Counted from the stretch's first letter, positions 1-6,710 are shown. The stretch: 12,270 nucleotides of DNA from Opitutaceae bacterium (GCA_031266495.1 JAISAX010000850.1:1-12270), one strand, 5' to 3'. Program-made: numbers and translations. The notes: generated from the sequence alone by a model not told the origin.

Positions 1-172
1 GGGCAAGGACGCGTTTGCCGGTAGCCGGGGCGGGGACGGGGTGGGAGGGTGGATGGGATGCCGATGCCAGCGTAGGCGATTGCGCGAGTACTGGCGCAAT
101 GAGGAAAAGGGAAACGGCCATGGCATCGAAGAGACTGGCCGGCAGGCGGGTGTTGTTGTTCTCCGGATACAT
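1..172 (-). CDS. N-terminus of an exported protein (partial, runs off left edge)
   Basis: An open minus-strand frame starts at an ATG (170-172) and stays open for 57 codons to the window edge. The product begins MYPENNNTRLPASLF, followed by a hydrophobic stretch (about residues 16-30, AMAVSLFLIAPVLA) ending in VLA before QS. This is a classical Sec signal peptide with probable cleavage after residue 30. A Pro/Ser/Ala-rich segment follows, then GKRVLA at the edge. The ATG lies 33 bp beyond the stop of the pseudopilin gene on the same strand, so the two are probably co-transcribed and the product is probably exported. The catalytic or binding domain is outside the window. GKRVLA could open the first strand of a GH71/GH99-like barrel (often VLAHY), but that is only a guess. 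No Shine-Dalgarno is visible. An in-frame ATG at codon 18 would remove the positively charged n-region and is less likely. Confidence 0.6.
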   Translation of the reverse strand, partial: MYPENNNTRLPASLFDAMAVSLFLIAPVLAQSPTLASASHPPSHPVPAPATGKRVLA

Positions 173-193
173 GTTGATTGTGTGCGTGTGGGC

Positions 194-205
194 GGGGGGG
201 GGGGG
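194..205 (-). repeat. C12 run directly after the pseudopilin stop
   Basis: Twelve consecutive G on the plus strand, read as C12 in the transcript, directly abut the stop codon at 206-208 and lie in the 33-bp gap before the exported-protein gene. It is one of several C-runs after stop codons in this window. Its exact length could be affected by assembly error. Confidence 0.8.
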
Positions 206-982
206 CTACCATGCGCCGCGACCGCACCAGAAGAGTTTTTCCTGGCCACCGCGGGCCTGGATTTCAGGCCATTTTTTGAGTTCCACATGGCCATCGTAAA
301 AAGCGATGTTGGAGGCGCCGTCGTGAGGGAGAAGGCCGAAGTAGCGCGACCAGGCGTAATCGTTGGCCCAGTACAACCGGGATTCGAGAATCATGGCGGT
401 TTTTGAGGGGGTCTCGACGAGGTGAAGCGCAACGGGGGTTGTCTTGGTGGGAGCGTCTGTTCCGTAAAGGGGACCGTCGTTGAGGCCGTAGCAGGCCCAG
501 CCGGTCCCCGGCGAAGTGACCAGGGGCGCGTAGATGGGCTTCGCACTCGTGTTTTTGCACTGGAAGAGGTTCCGGCTTTGGTGCGTGGCGTTGTTAACAA
601 AGTCGTTGGCGCCGGCGACAAACGAGTTTTTGTCGTATCCGGCATAGGTCCAGATGGCGTAGCACCATGTGTCGGTCTGGTCGTCTGCGGGCCATGTTGT
701 GGATACGGGTGGGAGGTGATTTTTGTGGTCTTGCGTGTAGAGAAAAAGCGCCTGGCCGATCTGGCGCATGTTGCTGACACAGTCGGCGCGGCGGGCGGAT
801 TCCCGGACGCGGCCAACCGTCGGGATGATGATGGCGGCCAGAATGCCGATGATGGTGATGACGGTCAGCAGCTCGATCAGCGTGAAGCCGCGGGGGCGGG
901 AGTACGTATTCGTAATTTCGTTACGAGAGCGAGGCGAGGTCGCAGGGGCGACGGGGCGAGTGCGGCATGTGTATGTATGCAT
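206..982 (-). CDS. Type II secretion-like pseudopilin with H-X9-DG domain
   Basis: A 258-residue protein with a prepilin-type N-terminus. A long leader of about 32 residues ends in PRG, followed by [18 protein letters not shown]; cleavage is expected after Gly32, giving Phe+1 and Glu+5 (Glu37). The hydrophobic helix covers about residues 33-55. After it come NMRQIGQAL (71-79) and a C-terminal [12 protein letters not shown] (220-231), which fits the H-X9-DG signature exactly (His220, Asp230-Gly231). Proteins of this class are abundant paralogues in Verrucomicrobiota, Planctomycetota and Lentisphaerota. They are thought to be processed by prepilin peptidase and to form surface or secretion pseudopili; individual roles are mostly unknown. 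The leader is long, but I see no nearer ATG, GTG or TTG. The gene lies between a sugar-type regulator upstream and an exported protein 33 bp downstream, suggesting a small operon for using an extracellular substrate. Confidence 0.9.
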   Translation of the reverse strand: MHTYTCRTRPVAPATSPRSRNEITNTYSRPRGFTLIELLTVITIIGILAAIIIPTVGRVRESARRADCVSNMRQIGQALFLYTQDHKNHLPPVSTTWPADDQTDTWCYAIWTYAGYDKNSFVAGANDFVNNATHQSRNLFQCKNTSAKPIYAPLVTSPGTGWACYGLNDGPLYGTDAPTKTTPVALHLVETPSKTAMILESRLYWANDYAWSRYFGLLPHDGASNIAFYDGHVELKKWPEIQARGGQEKLFWCGRGAW

Positions 983-1015
983 GGGATACGGGCATGGATT
1001 GGGCGAGGCAGACAG

Positions 1016-1036
1016 AAAAAAAAAGGGGGGGGGGGG
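1016..1036 (-). repeat. C12-T9 tract between regulator and pseudopilin
   Basis: On the coding strand, the 86-bp gap after the regulator stop (1069-1071) is C-rich and contains C12 (1025-1036) followed at once by T9 (1016-1024). No stable hairpin precedes the T-run, so it is not a standard intrinsic terminator. It may attenuate read-through into the pseudopilin, or it may simply be an unstable homopolymer. Confidence 0.7.
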
Positions 1037-1068
1037 AGGGAGGGACGGCGGCGGAGCGGGGGCGGGGG

Positions 1069-2259
1069 TCAGGCGGTGCTGGAGCGGATGATGAGCTGGC
1101 TTTCGAGGAGGATGTTGGCGGGTCCGGGCTGGCGGGCGGCGCGGGCGGCAAGGCTGGCTTCGAGCAGGCGAAATGATTCGCGCCCGATGTTTTCGTAGGG
1201 CACGCGGCAGGTTGTCAGCGTGATGCCTTCCGGAGGCTGGAGAGCGAAGTCACCCAGTCCGGTGACTTTGAGGTCGCGTGGCACGCGGAGGCCTTTTTCG
1301 AGGGCGGCGTGAATGAGGCCGATGGCAAAATAATCCTCGCCGCAAACCACGGCTTCGAGGTCGTAGAGGTTGCCGCTGGCTTCGATGCGGGCTAGCCAGG
1401 CGCGGGCGAAAGCGATGGGTTCGGCGAGGGGATCGGTGAAGTTGACGTGGCGGGTTTCTTCGAGAAAGACGGCGAATTCCGGGGCGGTGAGGCCCGCCTC
1501 CCTGAGCGCCCAGCGGTAGCCTTGATGGCGGTCACTGATAAAGTGGGACCAGGCGTGATTGGCGAAAAAACCGATCTTGCGCAGGCCCCGGTCAAGCAGG
1601 TGACGGGTCAGGGTGTAGCCGGCGTGAAAGTTGTCCACCAGGGCGCTGGGGCAGCCGGAACCGGGCAGGGTGGTGCCGGCGAGGACAACAGGAATCCTGG
1701 TCGCGCGAAGCGTATTGGTAAAAAACATCTGCTCCTGCACGTTTGCCACGAGTGGATTGATGACAGCGCCTTTTACGTCGAACTCGGCGAGGCGGCTGAT
1801 GAATTCGGCTTCCTTGCGATAATCGGTGCCGGTGGTGAGCGTGACGACGCGGCGGTTGCGCTCGCGGGCGGCGAGCTGGAAGCCTTGCACGGTGCGGAAA
1901 ATGCCTTCGTGGAGTTCGCTGGAGTAGATGAAGGCGTAGGCGTCGAGCTGGACCGGGGCCGCGGCGGCGGAGGAATGCGCGGCAGCGGGGTCGGCGTCGC
2001 GGACGTGGATGGGGGTGGTGCGGAGCACGCGGGTGCCGGCGCGGGTCTTGCGTTCGACAAGACCGTCGTGCGCGAGGCGGGAAATGGCCATGCCCATCGT
2101 GGAGCGGCTGCAATCGAGTTCGCGGGCCAACTCGACTTCGGTAGGGATTTGCTCGCCGATCTGCCATTTGCCGTCGGCGATCTGACCCTTCAGGAGCTCG
2201 TAAACGGCTTCGAGTTTCGATCGGGAAGACGATGCGGAGGTGGTGGAGGCAGCAGGCAT
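1069..2259 (-). CDS. GntR-type HTH / LacI-like sensor transcriptional regulator
   Basis: A 396-residue regulator from the ATG at 2257-2259. Residues 14-82 form a GntR-family winged helix ([17 protein letters not shown], then [17 protein letters not shown]). Residues about 105-396 are a LacI/periplasmic-binding-protein-like sensor: [46 protein letters not shown], a hinge-side [11 protein letters not shown] and VTGLGDF. This AraR-like arrangement typically binds a sugar and controls local catabolic genes. It is cytoplasmic and DNA-binding. An in-frame TTG at 2293-2295 would add 12 residues that do not look like part of the HTH domain, so I prefer the ATG; neither start has a good Shine-Dalgarno. 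An 11-bp operator-like word overlaps the start codon and recurs upstream, suggesting autoregulation. The pseudopilin and exported-protein genes downstream are the likely targets. The family is clear; the ligand is unknown. Confidence 0.9.
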   Translation of the reverse strand: MPAASTTSASSSRSKLEAVYELLKGQIADGKWQIGEQIPTEVELARELDCSRSTMGMAISRLAHDGLVERKTRAGTRVLRTTPIHVRDADPAAAHSSAAAAPVQLDAYAFIYSSELHEGIFRTVQGFQLAARERNRRVVTLTTGTDYRKEAEFISRLAEFDVKGAVINPLVANVQEQMFFTNTLRATRIPVVLAGTTLPGSGCPSALVDNFHAGYTLTRHLLDRGLRKIGFFANHAWSHFISDRHQGYRWALREAGLTAPEFAVFLEETRHVNFTDPLAEPIAFARAWLARIEASGNLYDLEAVVCGEDYFAIGLIHAALEKGLRVPRDLKVTGLGDFALQPPEGITLTTCRVPYENIGRESFRLLEASLAARAARQPGPANILLESQLIIRSSTA

Positions 2260-2291
2260 TTTCCAGACAAAAATGAAATATGTTTGGTAAA
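2259..2291. promoter_or_regulatory. Inverted pair of operator-like words at the regulator start
   Basis: TTTTCCAGACA (2259-2269) faces TGTTTGGTAAA (2281-2291, reverse complement TTTACCAAACA) across 11 bp. The two arms match at 9 of 11 positions. The first arm overlaps the A of the regulator's ATG, so a bound protein would block initiation there. This is probably an autoregulatory operator; the assignment is inferred from the repeat and its position. Confidence 0.5.
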
Positions 2292-2320
2292 TCAAGATTT
2301 TTTTTGTCCCTTGATGTTTT

Positions 2321-2339
2321 CAGTGGAAATAGTGGAAAC
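2321..2339 (-). promoter_or_regulatory. 19-bp upstream motif, copy 1
   Basis: Reads GTTTCCACTATTTCCACTG on the minus (regulator) strand, itself two copies of TTTCCACT in tandem, about 61 bp upstream of the regulator ATG. A 17/19 match lies at 11808-11826, 18 bp before the symporter start and in the same orientation relative to its gene. Confidence 0.4.
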
Positions 2340-2378
2340 GATGGAGCGAGGGAAGGGGAGGAGGGGGGGGAAGGGTTA

Positions 2379-2445
2379 TTTACCAGACAAAATAACAGAC
2401 AGGGAAAGCACAACAGGGCAGGAGCGCTGGTTCTTGTCCGGAAAA
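2379..2445. promoter_or_regulatory. Second, wider pair of operator-like words
   Basis: TTTACCAGACA (2379-2389) and TGTCCGGAAAA (2435-2445, reverse complement TTTTCCGGACA) repeat the words at the regulator start in opposite orientations, 45 bp apart. With the first pair they give a consensus TTTWCCRGACA. The wide spacing would suit DNA looping between this pair and the one at 2259-2291. Inference only. Confidence 0.45.
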
Positions 2446-2565
2446 CGGTGATCCGGCTTGACCGGAGATCTATGAGGTCAGTCTCTGGTTCACTCTATCG
2501 TAGCAAAATCTCCGATCATCCCTTTTCCATCCTCTTTCCCATCACCTTTCCCGCTTCCTTTCATC

Positions 2566-3138
2566 ATGGCAGACAAACTACCCGGCGAAGACTGGCGCAA
2601 AACCGTGCTGTTGCCCGTGCTGGCGATGGCCGCCATCGTGCTGCTGTCCAATATCCTCGTGCAGTATCCCGTCGGCGAATGGCTCACGTGGGGAGCGTTT
2701 TCGTATCCGGTTTGCTACTTCGTCACCGATGTCTGCAATCGCTGGTCGGGGCCGCGGATGGCGCGGCGCGTGGCGTGGGCCGGGTTTGTCGTCGGCGTGT
2801 TTCTTTCGCTTCTCATGGCCACGCCGCAGATCGCGCTGGCTTCGGGTGCCGCGTTCATCACGTCGCAACTGCTCGACATCGCCGTGTTCAACCGGCTCCG
2901 CCGCCAGTCGTGGTGGAAGGCGCCGCTTTTCGGGTCGGCGGTCGCCTCGGTGGTGGATACGGCGATCTTTTTTTCCATCGCCTTCCACGGCAGCGGCCGG
3001 AATTGGGTGCAGCTTGCCGCCGGTGATCTCGGGGTGAAGCTGGCCATAGCCCTCGTGCTGCTGGCGCCGTTTCGCCCGGTCGTCCGTTGGCTGGCGGCGG
3101 CTCCCCTCGATCCTTCGATCCATGAAACAACCTGGTGA
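2566..3138 (+). CDS. yhhQ: VUT family protein / queuosine precursor transporter
   Basis: A 190-residue integral membrane protein of the Vut_1 (YhhQ/COG1738) family, which imports queuosine precursors such as preQ0/preQ1 or queuine for tRNA wobble modification. About six membrane segments are visible: roughly residues 13-32, 41-55, 70-87, 89-108, 123-141 and 152-172. Family-typical stretches are SYPVCYFVTDVCNRWSGP (46-63), ASGAAFITSQLLDIAVFNRL (92-111) and SAVASVVDTAIFFSIAF (124-140), with the conserved acidic residues Asp55, Asp104 and Asp131. Length is normal for the short form. The ATG sits after a pyrimidine-rich leader with no Shine-Dalgarno. It is followed 66 bp later by the TPR protein on the same strand, possibly co-transcribed. 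No queuosine biosynthesis gene is in the window. The family call is firm; the substrate is inferred from the family. Confidence 0.88.
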   Translation: MADKLPGEDWRKTVLLPVLAMAAIVLLSNILVQYPVGEWLTWGAFSYPVCYFVTDVCNRWSGPRMARRVAWAGFVVGVFLSLLMATPQIALASGAAFITSQLLDIAVFNRLRRQSWWKAPLFGSAVASVVDTAIFFSIAFHGSGRNWVQLAAGDLGVKLAIALVLLAPFRPVVRWLAAAPLDPSIHETTW

Positions 3139-3204
3139 ACAAGGCCAATTCCTGGCTTTACGCGCGCTGGATGACTTGTTTGCCTCTCCCTTTTCGTAAC
3201 AACC

Positions 3205-4005
3205 ATGGCCTCCCGGAATACCAAATCTCCAGCACTCGCCGGCGACGATCGCAACCTCGTCAACCTCGACGAAACCTATGCGGCCGCCAGCTTCGAAGAC
3301 AAGTTGCGCATCTTCTGGGGCAAATACTCCCGGGTCGTTCTCGCCCTCGTCACCCTGGCCGTCCTGCTTGTGATCGGTCGCGGCGTGATGGCTCATCTGG
3401 CGGCCCGTCATGACGAGGCGGTGCAGGATGCCTACAATGCCGCCGCGGGTGATGATGCCGCGTTGCGGGCCTTCGCCGGCGAGAATTCGCGCCATGTGCT
3501 CGGAGCGGTCGCCAATCTCGAAGTGGCCGACACCGCGTATGCCCGGGCGGACTACACCGCCGCGCTCGCCACTTACAACGAAGCGGTCGCCACGCTCGTT
3601 GGCACCCCGTTCGTCGCCCGCGCCCGCCTGGGCGCCGCCATGTCGCAGGTGCTCGGCGGCCAGGCCGAAGCCGGCCGCGCCGCCCTTCGCCAGATCTCGG
3701 ACGAGATCAGTTTTCCCTCTCCCGTGCGCGCCGAAGCCGCCTATCACCTTGCCGTCCTCCTGCGCGAAGCCGGCCAGAACGAGGACGCAGCGAAGCTCGC
3801 CGACCAGATTTTTTCGATCGCTCCCTCCAGCATGTGGGCCCAGCGCGGCCTGATGCTCAAGGCCCAGCTCCCCCCTGCCCCGGCGGCTGCGACGCCGAAG
3901 GAAATGGCCGATACGCCGGCTCCGGCCCCTGCCGCGGCGACGGATGCCGCCGCGCCGGCGAACGCGGGCGAAACGCCGGCGATTTCGTTCCCGGCTTCAA
4001 AGTAA
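3205..4005 (+). CDS. Membrane-anchored TPR-like protein
   Basis: A 266-residue protein. An N-terminal cytoplasmic segment (1-42, with EDKLRIFWGKYSR at 31-43) precedes a single membrane helix (about 43-60, VVLALVTLAVLLVIGRGV). Then comes an Ala-rich helical region (64-220) resembling the TPR_21/YfgM type of tetratricopeptide fold: AVANLEVADTAYARADYTAALATY, then RLGAAMSQVLGGQAEAGRAAL, then AEAAYHLAVLLREAGQNEDAAKLADQIF. The tail (221-266) is a low-complexity Pro/Ala-rich linker. YfgM-like proteins act at the inner membrane as chaperone or assembly partners, but this one lacks the usual neighbours, so the role is open. The topology suggests the TPR part lies outside the cytoplasm. No Shine-Dalgarno precedes the ATG. 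A C12 run starts 5 bp after the stop. The TPR-like call is good; the partner is unknown. Confidence 0.75.
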   Translation: MASRNTKSPALAGDDRNLVNLDETYAAASFEDKLRIFWGKYSRVVLALVTLAVLLVIGRGVMAHLAARHDEAVQDAYNAAAGDDAALRAFAGENSRHVLGAVANLEVADTAYARADYTAALATYNEAVATLVGTPFVARARLGAAMSQVLGGQAEAGRAALRQISDEISFPSPVRAEAAYHLAVLLREAGQNEDAAKLADQIFSIAPSSMWAQRGLMLKAQLPPAPAAATPKEMADTPAPAPAAATDAAAPANAGETPAISFPASK

Positions 4006-4009
4006 CTCT

Positions 4010-4021
4010 CCCCCCCCCCCC
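4010..4021 (+). repeat. C12 run just after the TPR-protein stop
   Basis: Twelve consecutive C on the coding strand begin 5 bp after the TAA (4003-4005). Same polarity as the other post-stop C-runs in the window. Confidence 0.75.
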
Positions 4022-4041
4022 TGCAGGCAGACGCGGCAACG

Positions 4042-4222
4042 TGCCATGGCGTGGCATGGGCATCCTTTTCGTGATGTGGCATGGGCATCCCTGCCCATGT
4101 TTCCGGAGGGCGGCACTTCGTGCCGTCCACGGGCTGGAAGCCCGTGCCACGCCAATCCGGCGGCTTCGCCGTCGGCGGGCGAGACGCCCGCGCCACTCCG
4201 GAACACGGGCAAGATGCCCGTG
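4042..4222. repeat. Cluster of REP-like palindromes between converging genes
   Basis: The 250-bp convergent spacer between the TPR gene and carA holds a direct repeat, GTGGCATGGGCATCC (4051-4065 and 4076-4090), and at least five perfect hairpins. Stems and loops are: 4080-4087/4092-4099 (8 bp, loop 4); 4111-4116/4120-4125 (6 bp, loop 3); 4128-4135/4139-4146 (8 bp, loop 3); 4175-4181/4185-4191 (7 bp, loop 3); 4204-4211/4215-4222 (8 bp, loop 3). Three of them share the form RCGGGC-loop-GCCCGYGCCAC. This class of spacer palindrome is common in Verrucomicrobiota and Planctomycetota, where reading one strand yields spurious 'GTGFQPV' peptides. It could stabilise 3' ends or limit converging transcription. 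No T-run makes any of them a classical terminator. Confidence 0.85.
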
Positions 4223-4255
4223 CCACGCGAGGGGCGCTACGGTAACATCACCGCC

Positions 4256-5428
4256 TCAGATTGCCCCGGCCTTCCGCTTCTTGATGAGCTGGTAGAAATC
4301 GGTGAAGAGCGGGTCGGCGTCGTTGGGGCCGGGCGCGGCTTCCGGGTGATATTGCACGCAGAATACCGGCAGCTCCTTGTGGCGCAGGCCTTCGACGGTG
4401 TTGTCGTTGAGGTTGATCTCGGTGACGATGGCCCCGGTCTTTTCCAGGCTCTTCGGGTCGGTGGCGAAACCGTGGTTTTGCGCGGTGATCGAGACCTTGC
4501 CGTTCTCGATGTTTTTCACCGGCTGGTTGCCGCCGCGGTGGCCGAACTTGAGTTTGTAGGTGGCGCCGCCGAGCGCGTGCGTGATCATCTGGTGGCCGAG
4601 GCAGATGCCGAATGTCGGAAAATCGGGCAGGAGACCGGTGACGGTCTTGTGCACGTACGCGAGCGCCGCCGGATCGCCGGGGCCGTTGGAGAGAAAGAGT
4701 CCGTCGGGCGCATGTTCGCGGATCTGCCCGGACGTGGCCGTGGCGGGGAATACCAGCACATCAAAACCGTGGCGGACAAGCTTGCGGAAGATCGTGTGCT
4801 TCGCGCCGAAATCGAAGGCGGCGACCTTGAAGCGTTTTGCCACCGGGTGCGGTGCGCCGAGCGTGGTGCCGGCGGGCAGGTAGGCGGGGTTGTGGTTGGC
4901 GGGGTCTTCGGCGTTCCACATGTAGGGGGCGGCGCAGGTGACGTTTTTTACGTAGTCGCTGCCGGCGATGTCCTGCCAGGCGCGGGCGCGGGATACGGCC
5001 TCCGCGTCGGTGAGCGGCAGCGTGGAGAGGCAGCATTTCATGGAGCCGTCCACGCGCAGTTTTTTGGTGAGCGCTCGGGTGTCGATTTCGCTGATGCCGG
5101 GAATGCCGTGCTTGCTCAGGTAGTCGCCGAGCGAGGTATGCGAGCGCCAGTTGCTGACGATGGGCGAGAGTTCGCGGACGACAAGGCCGGAGGCCATCGG
5201 GCGGGAGGCTTCGTTGTCTTCGTCGGCGATGCCGTAGTTGCCGATCATCGGGGCCGTCATGGTGACGATCTGTCCGAAGTAGGAGGGGTCGGTGATGATT
5301 TCCTGGTAGCCGGTCATCGAGGTGTTGAAAACGCATTCCCCGGAAACGGTGGCATCGGCTCCGAATGCGCGACCGCGATAGACGGAGCCGTCTTCAAGGG
5401 CGAGCACGGCAGGCTTGGTGGTGGACAT
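4256..5428 (-). CDS. carA: Carbamoyl-phosphate synthase small subunit
   Basis: A 390-residue CarA, full length. It hydrolyses glutamine and passes ammonia to the CarB subunit, which makes carbamoyl phosphate for arginine and pyrimidine synthesis in the cytoplasm. The N-terminal CPSase_sm_chain domain (about 6-140) shows LEDGSVYRG, FNTSMTGYQEIITDPSY and EIDTRALTKKLR. The class I glutamine amidotransferase domain (about 200-385) shows LFLSNGPGDP, the nucleophile elbow FGICLGHQ (Cys276), ITAQNHGF and VQYHPEAAPGPND (His361, Glu363), so the catalytic triad is complete. The start ATG (5426-5428) has no strong Shine-Dalgarno, only AGGGA too far upstream. It lies 107 bp downstream of the PotA-like ATPase on the same strand, with no evident functional link. 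carB is not in the window, so the two subunits are not adjacent, at least on this side. Confidence 0.97.
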   Translation of the reverse strand: MSTTKPAVLALEDGSVYRGRAFGADATVSGECVFNTSMTGYQEIITDPSYFGQIVTMTAPMIGNYGIADEDNEASRPMASGLVVRELSPIVSNWRSHTSLGDYLSKHGIPGISEIDTRALTKKLRVDGSMKCCLSTLPLTDAEAVSRARAWQDIAGSDYVKNVTCAAPYMWNAEDPANHNPAYLPAGTTLGAPHPVAKRFKVAAFDFGAKHTIFRKLVRHGFDVLVFPATATSGQIREHAPDGLFLSNGPGDPAALAYVHKTVTGLLPDFPTFGICLGHQMITHALGGATYKLKFGHRGGNQPVKNIENGKVSITAQNHGFATDPKSLEKTGAIVTEINLNDNTVEGLRHKELPVFCVQYHPEAAPGPNDADPLFTDFYQLIKKRKAGAI

Positions 5429-5469
5429 TAAAAATGAACGAAAAAATCCCTGCGCTTGTCCCGCAAGTT

Positions 5470-5496
5470 GGTTTTTCAGGTTTTACAGGTTTTGGT
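5470..5496 (+). repeat. Three 9-bp direct repeats upstream of carA
   Basis: GGTTTTTCA, GGTTTTACA and GGTTTTGGT occur back to back, 42-68 bp upstream of the carA start codon. On the carA strand this reads as repeated AAAACC blocks. It could be a regulatory site or just simple sequence. Confidence 0.5.
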
Positions 5497-5505
5497 TCCG
5501 CGGCC

Positions 5506-5520
5506 GGGGGGAGGGGGGGG
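5506..5520 (-). repeat. C8-T-C6 run after the PotA-like stop
   Basis: On the coding strand, eight C, one T and six C begin 15 bp after the stop (5536-5538), in the gap before carA. Same polarity as the other post-stop C-runs. Confidence 0.7.
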
Positions 5521-5535
5521 CATCGGTTACGCCGG

Positions 5536-6645
5536 TTACGGGGGGCTGGCCTGGTCGGCGCAGACGACCACGAGGTCGTCCACGTGCAGGCCGCACCAGA
5601 CGCGGTCGCCGTCGTGGATCGGCTCCATGAAGGCGCTTTCGTTGGCCACGATGGCGTTGAGGCGGGTGCCGGCGTCGCTGGCAATGACAAGCTGGTCGAG
5701 CGCGCCCTGGAAGACTTCCTCGGTCACCCGGGCCTCGAAGGCGTTTTCCGCCCGGATCGGCGTTTTGGAAACATGCACTTTTTCCGGGCGGATCGAAATC
5801 ACGGCTTTGGCGTGCCCGGCCGGCCAGCGTCCGAGCGAGATCTTGAGCTCCAGGCCGCCTTCGAGTCGCACGTGGCCGTAGATGCCGTTGCGGGCGACCA
5901 TCTCGGCCTGGATGAGGTTGGCTTCGCCGATAAAGTCGGCGACGAAGGCGGTGCGCGGTTCGTGGTAGATTTCCGTGGCGGTGCCGAGTTGTTCGAGCCG
6001 GCCGTTGTTGAGGACGGCGATGCGGTCGCTGAGCGTGAGCGCTTCTTCCTGGTCGTGGGTGACGAAGACGAAGGTGAGCCCGAGGTGCTTTTGCAGGCGT
6101 TTGAGTTCGATGCGCATTTGCTGGCGGAGCTTGGCGTCGAGCGCGGAGAGCGGTTCGTCGAGCAGGAGGACCGAGGGGCGCGGGACGATGGCACGGGCGA
6201 GGGCGACGCGCTGGCGTTGTCCGCCGGAGAGTTGGTGGGGTTTGCGTTCTTCGAAGCCGGTGAGCGCCATGAGGTCGATGACTTCGGCGACGCGTGGACG
6301 GATTTCGGCGTCGGGGAGTTTTTGCATACGCAGGCCGAAGGCGATGTTCTGGCGCACGGTCATGTGCGGGAATAGCGCGTAGCCCTGGAAGACCTGGTTG
6401 ATGTTGCGCCGGTAGGGCGCGTGGTGCGTCACGTCCTCGCCGGCGATATGGATGGTGCCTTCGTCCGGGTGCTCGAAGCCGGAGAGGAGCCGCAGGAGGG
6501 TGGTTTTGCCGCAGCCGGAGGGGCCGAGCAGGGTGATGAATTCGCCCGCGTGCACCTGGAGGTTGACGCGGTTGACGGCGGTGTACGTGCCGAAGCGTTT
6601 GGTCACGCCGTTGATCTCGATCATGGGCGGGCGGGTTTCGCTCAT
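5536..6645 (-). CDS. potA: Spermidine/putrescine-type ABC transporter ATPase
   Basis: A 369-residue ABC ATPase of the PotA/CysA class that powers uptake through a membrane permease. The nucleotide-binding domain is intact: Walker A GPSGCGKTT (41-49), Q-loop QVFQGYALFPHMTV (Gln87), signature LSGGQRQRVALARA (139-152), Walker B VLLLDEP (159-165), D-loop SALD (167-170) and H-loop His197 in FVTHDQEEAL. Residues about 235-369 form the TOBE_2 regulatory region (FIGEANLI, ISIRPEKVHVS). This supports polyamine or a related small cation as substrate, but ferric or putrescine-like substrates cannot be excluded. The ATG is preceded by GGCC-rich sequence without a Shine-Dalgarno; Met8 is an alternative start. 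The gene lies 285 bp downstream of a PotB-like permease on the same strand. No second permease (PotC) or substrate-binding protein (PotD) is visible in the window. Confidence 0.92.
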   Translation of the reverse strand: MSETRPPMIEINGVTKRFGTYTAVNRVNLQVHAGEFITLLGPSGCGKTTLLRLLSGFEHPDEGTIHIAGEDVTHHAPYRRNINQVFQGYALFPHMTVRQNIAFGLRMQKLPDAEIRPRVAEVIDLMALTGFEERKPHQLSGGQRQRVALARAIVPRPSVLLLDEPLSALDAKLRQQMRIELKRLQKHLGLTFVFVTHDQEEALTLSDRIAVLNNGRLEQLGTATEIYHEPRTAFVADFIGEANLIQAEMVARNGIYGHVRLEGGLELKISLGRWPAGHAKAVISIRPEKVHVSKTPIRAENAFEARVTEEVFQGALDQLVIASDAGTRLNAIVANESAFMEPIHDGDRVWCGLHVDDLVVVCADQASPP

Positions 6646-6710
6646 GGCCGGGATGGCCGGGGGGCGCCGCCGGGCGTCGGGGGATGGTCCGGAGCGAGTC
6701 TGAAATTCAT
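6642..6710 (-). CDS. Possible 22-codon upstream ORF overlapping the potA start
   Basis: An ATG at 6708-6710 opens a 22-codon frame (MNFRLAPDHPPTPGGAPRPS...) whose TGA (6642-6644) overlaps the potA ATG as ATGA, the classical arrangement for translational coupling. The peptide is Pro-rich, which could slow ribosomes. No Shine-Dalgarno is seen and a chance ORF of this length is quite likely in GC-rich DNA. Confidence 0.2.
   Translation of the reverse strand: MNFRLAPDHPPTPGGAPRPSRP

Larger units (their letters stand above)
2296..2565. other. Divergent spacer between regulator and VUT transporter
   Basis: 270 bp with no gene. Features in order: a short inverted pair ATCAAG/CTTGAT (2291-2296/2310-2315), a 19-bp motif also found before the symporter gene (2321-2339), a purine-rich G run (about 2341-2373), two further operator-like words (2379-2389, 2435-2445), a small inverted repeat TCCGG/CCGGA (2452-2456/2462-2466), and a pyrimidine-rich leader (about 2517-2565) before the transporter ATG. 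No sigma-70 promoter pair is convincing: TTGACC at 2458-2463 has no good -10 partner. Confidence 0.6.

Noticed and set aside
1016..1036. Intrinsic terminator between regulator and pseudopilin
   Set aside because: There is a T9 run on the coding strand, but no GC-rich hairpin directly precedes it, only a C-run.
2481..2516. Possible preQ1 riboswitch before the queuosine-precursor transporter (CUGGUUCAC followed by GCAAAAUC)
   Set aside because: It is superficially like the preQ1-I core, but the P1 stem partner and the A-rich pseudoknot tail do not fit. A covariance-model search would settle it.
2578..3747. A 389-codon minus-strand open frame across the VUT and TPR genes
   Set aside because: Low-complexity Arg/Gly/His-rich product spanning two convincing plus-strand genes and their spacer; a GC-driven shadow.
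4042..4222. CRISPR array
   Set aside because: The repeats are short palindromes of variable sequence without uniform repeat length or regular spacers, and no cas gene is nearby.
3944..5431. A long plus-strand open frame across the palindrome cluster and carA
   Set aside because: Antisense to carA, whose catalytic motifs are all present on the other strand. The first part only translates the spacer palindromes.
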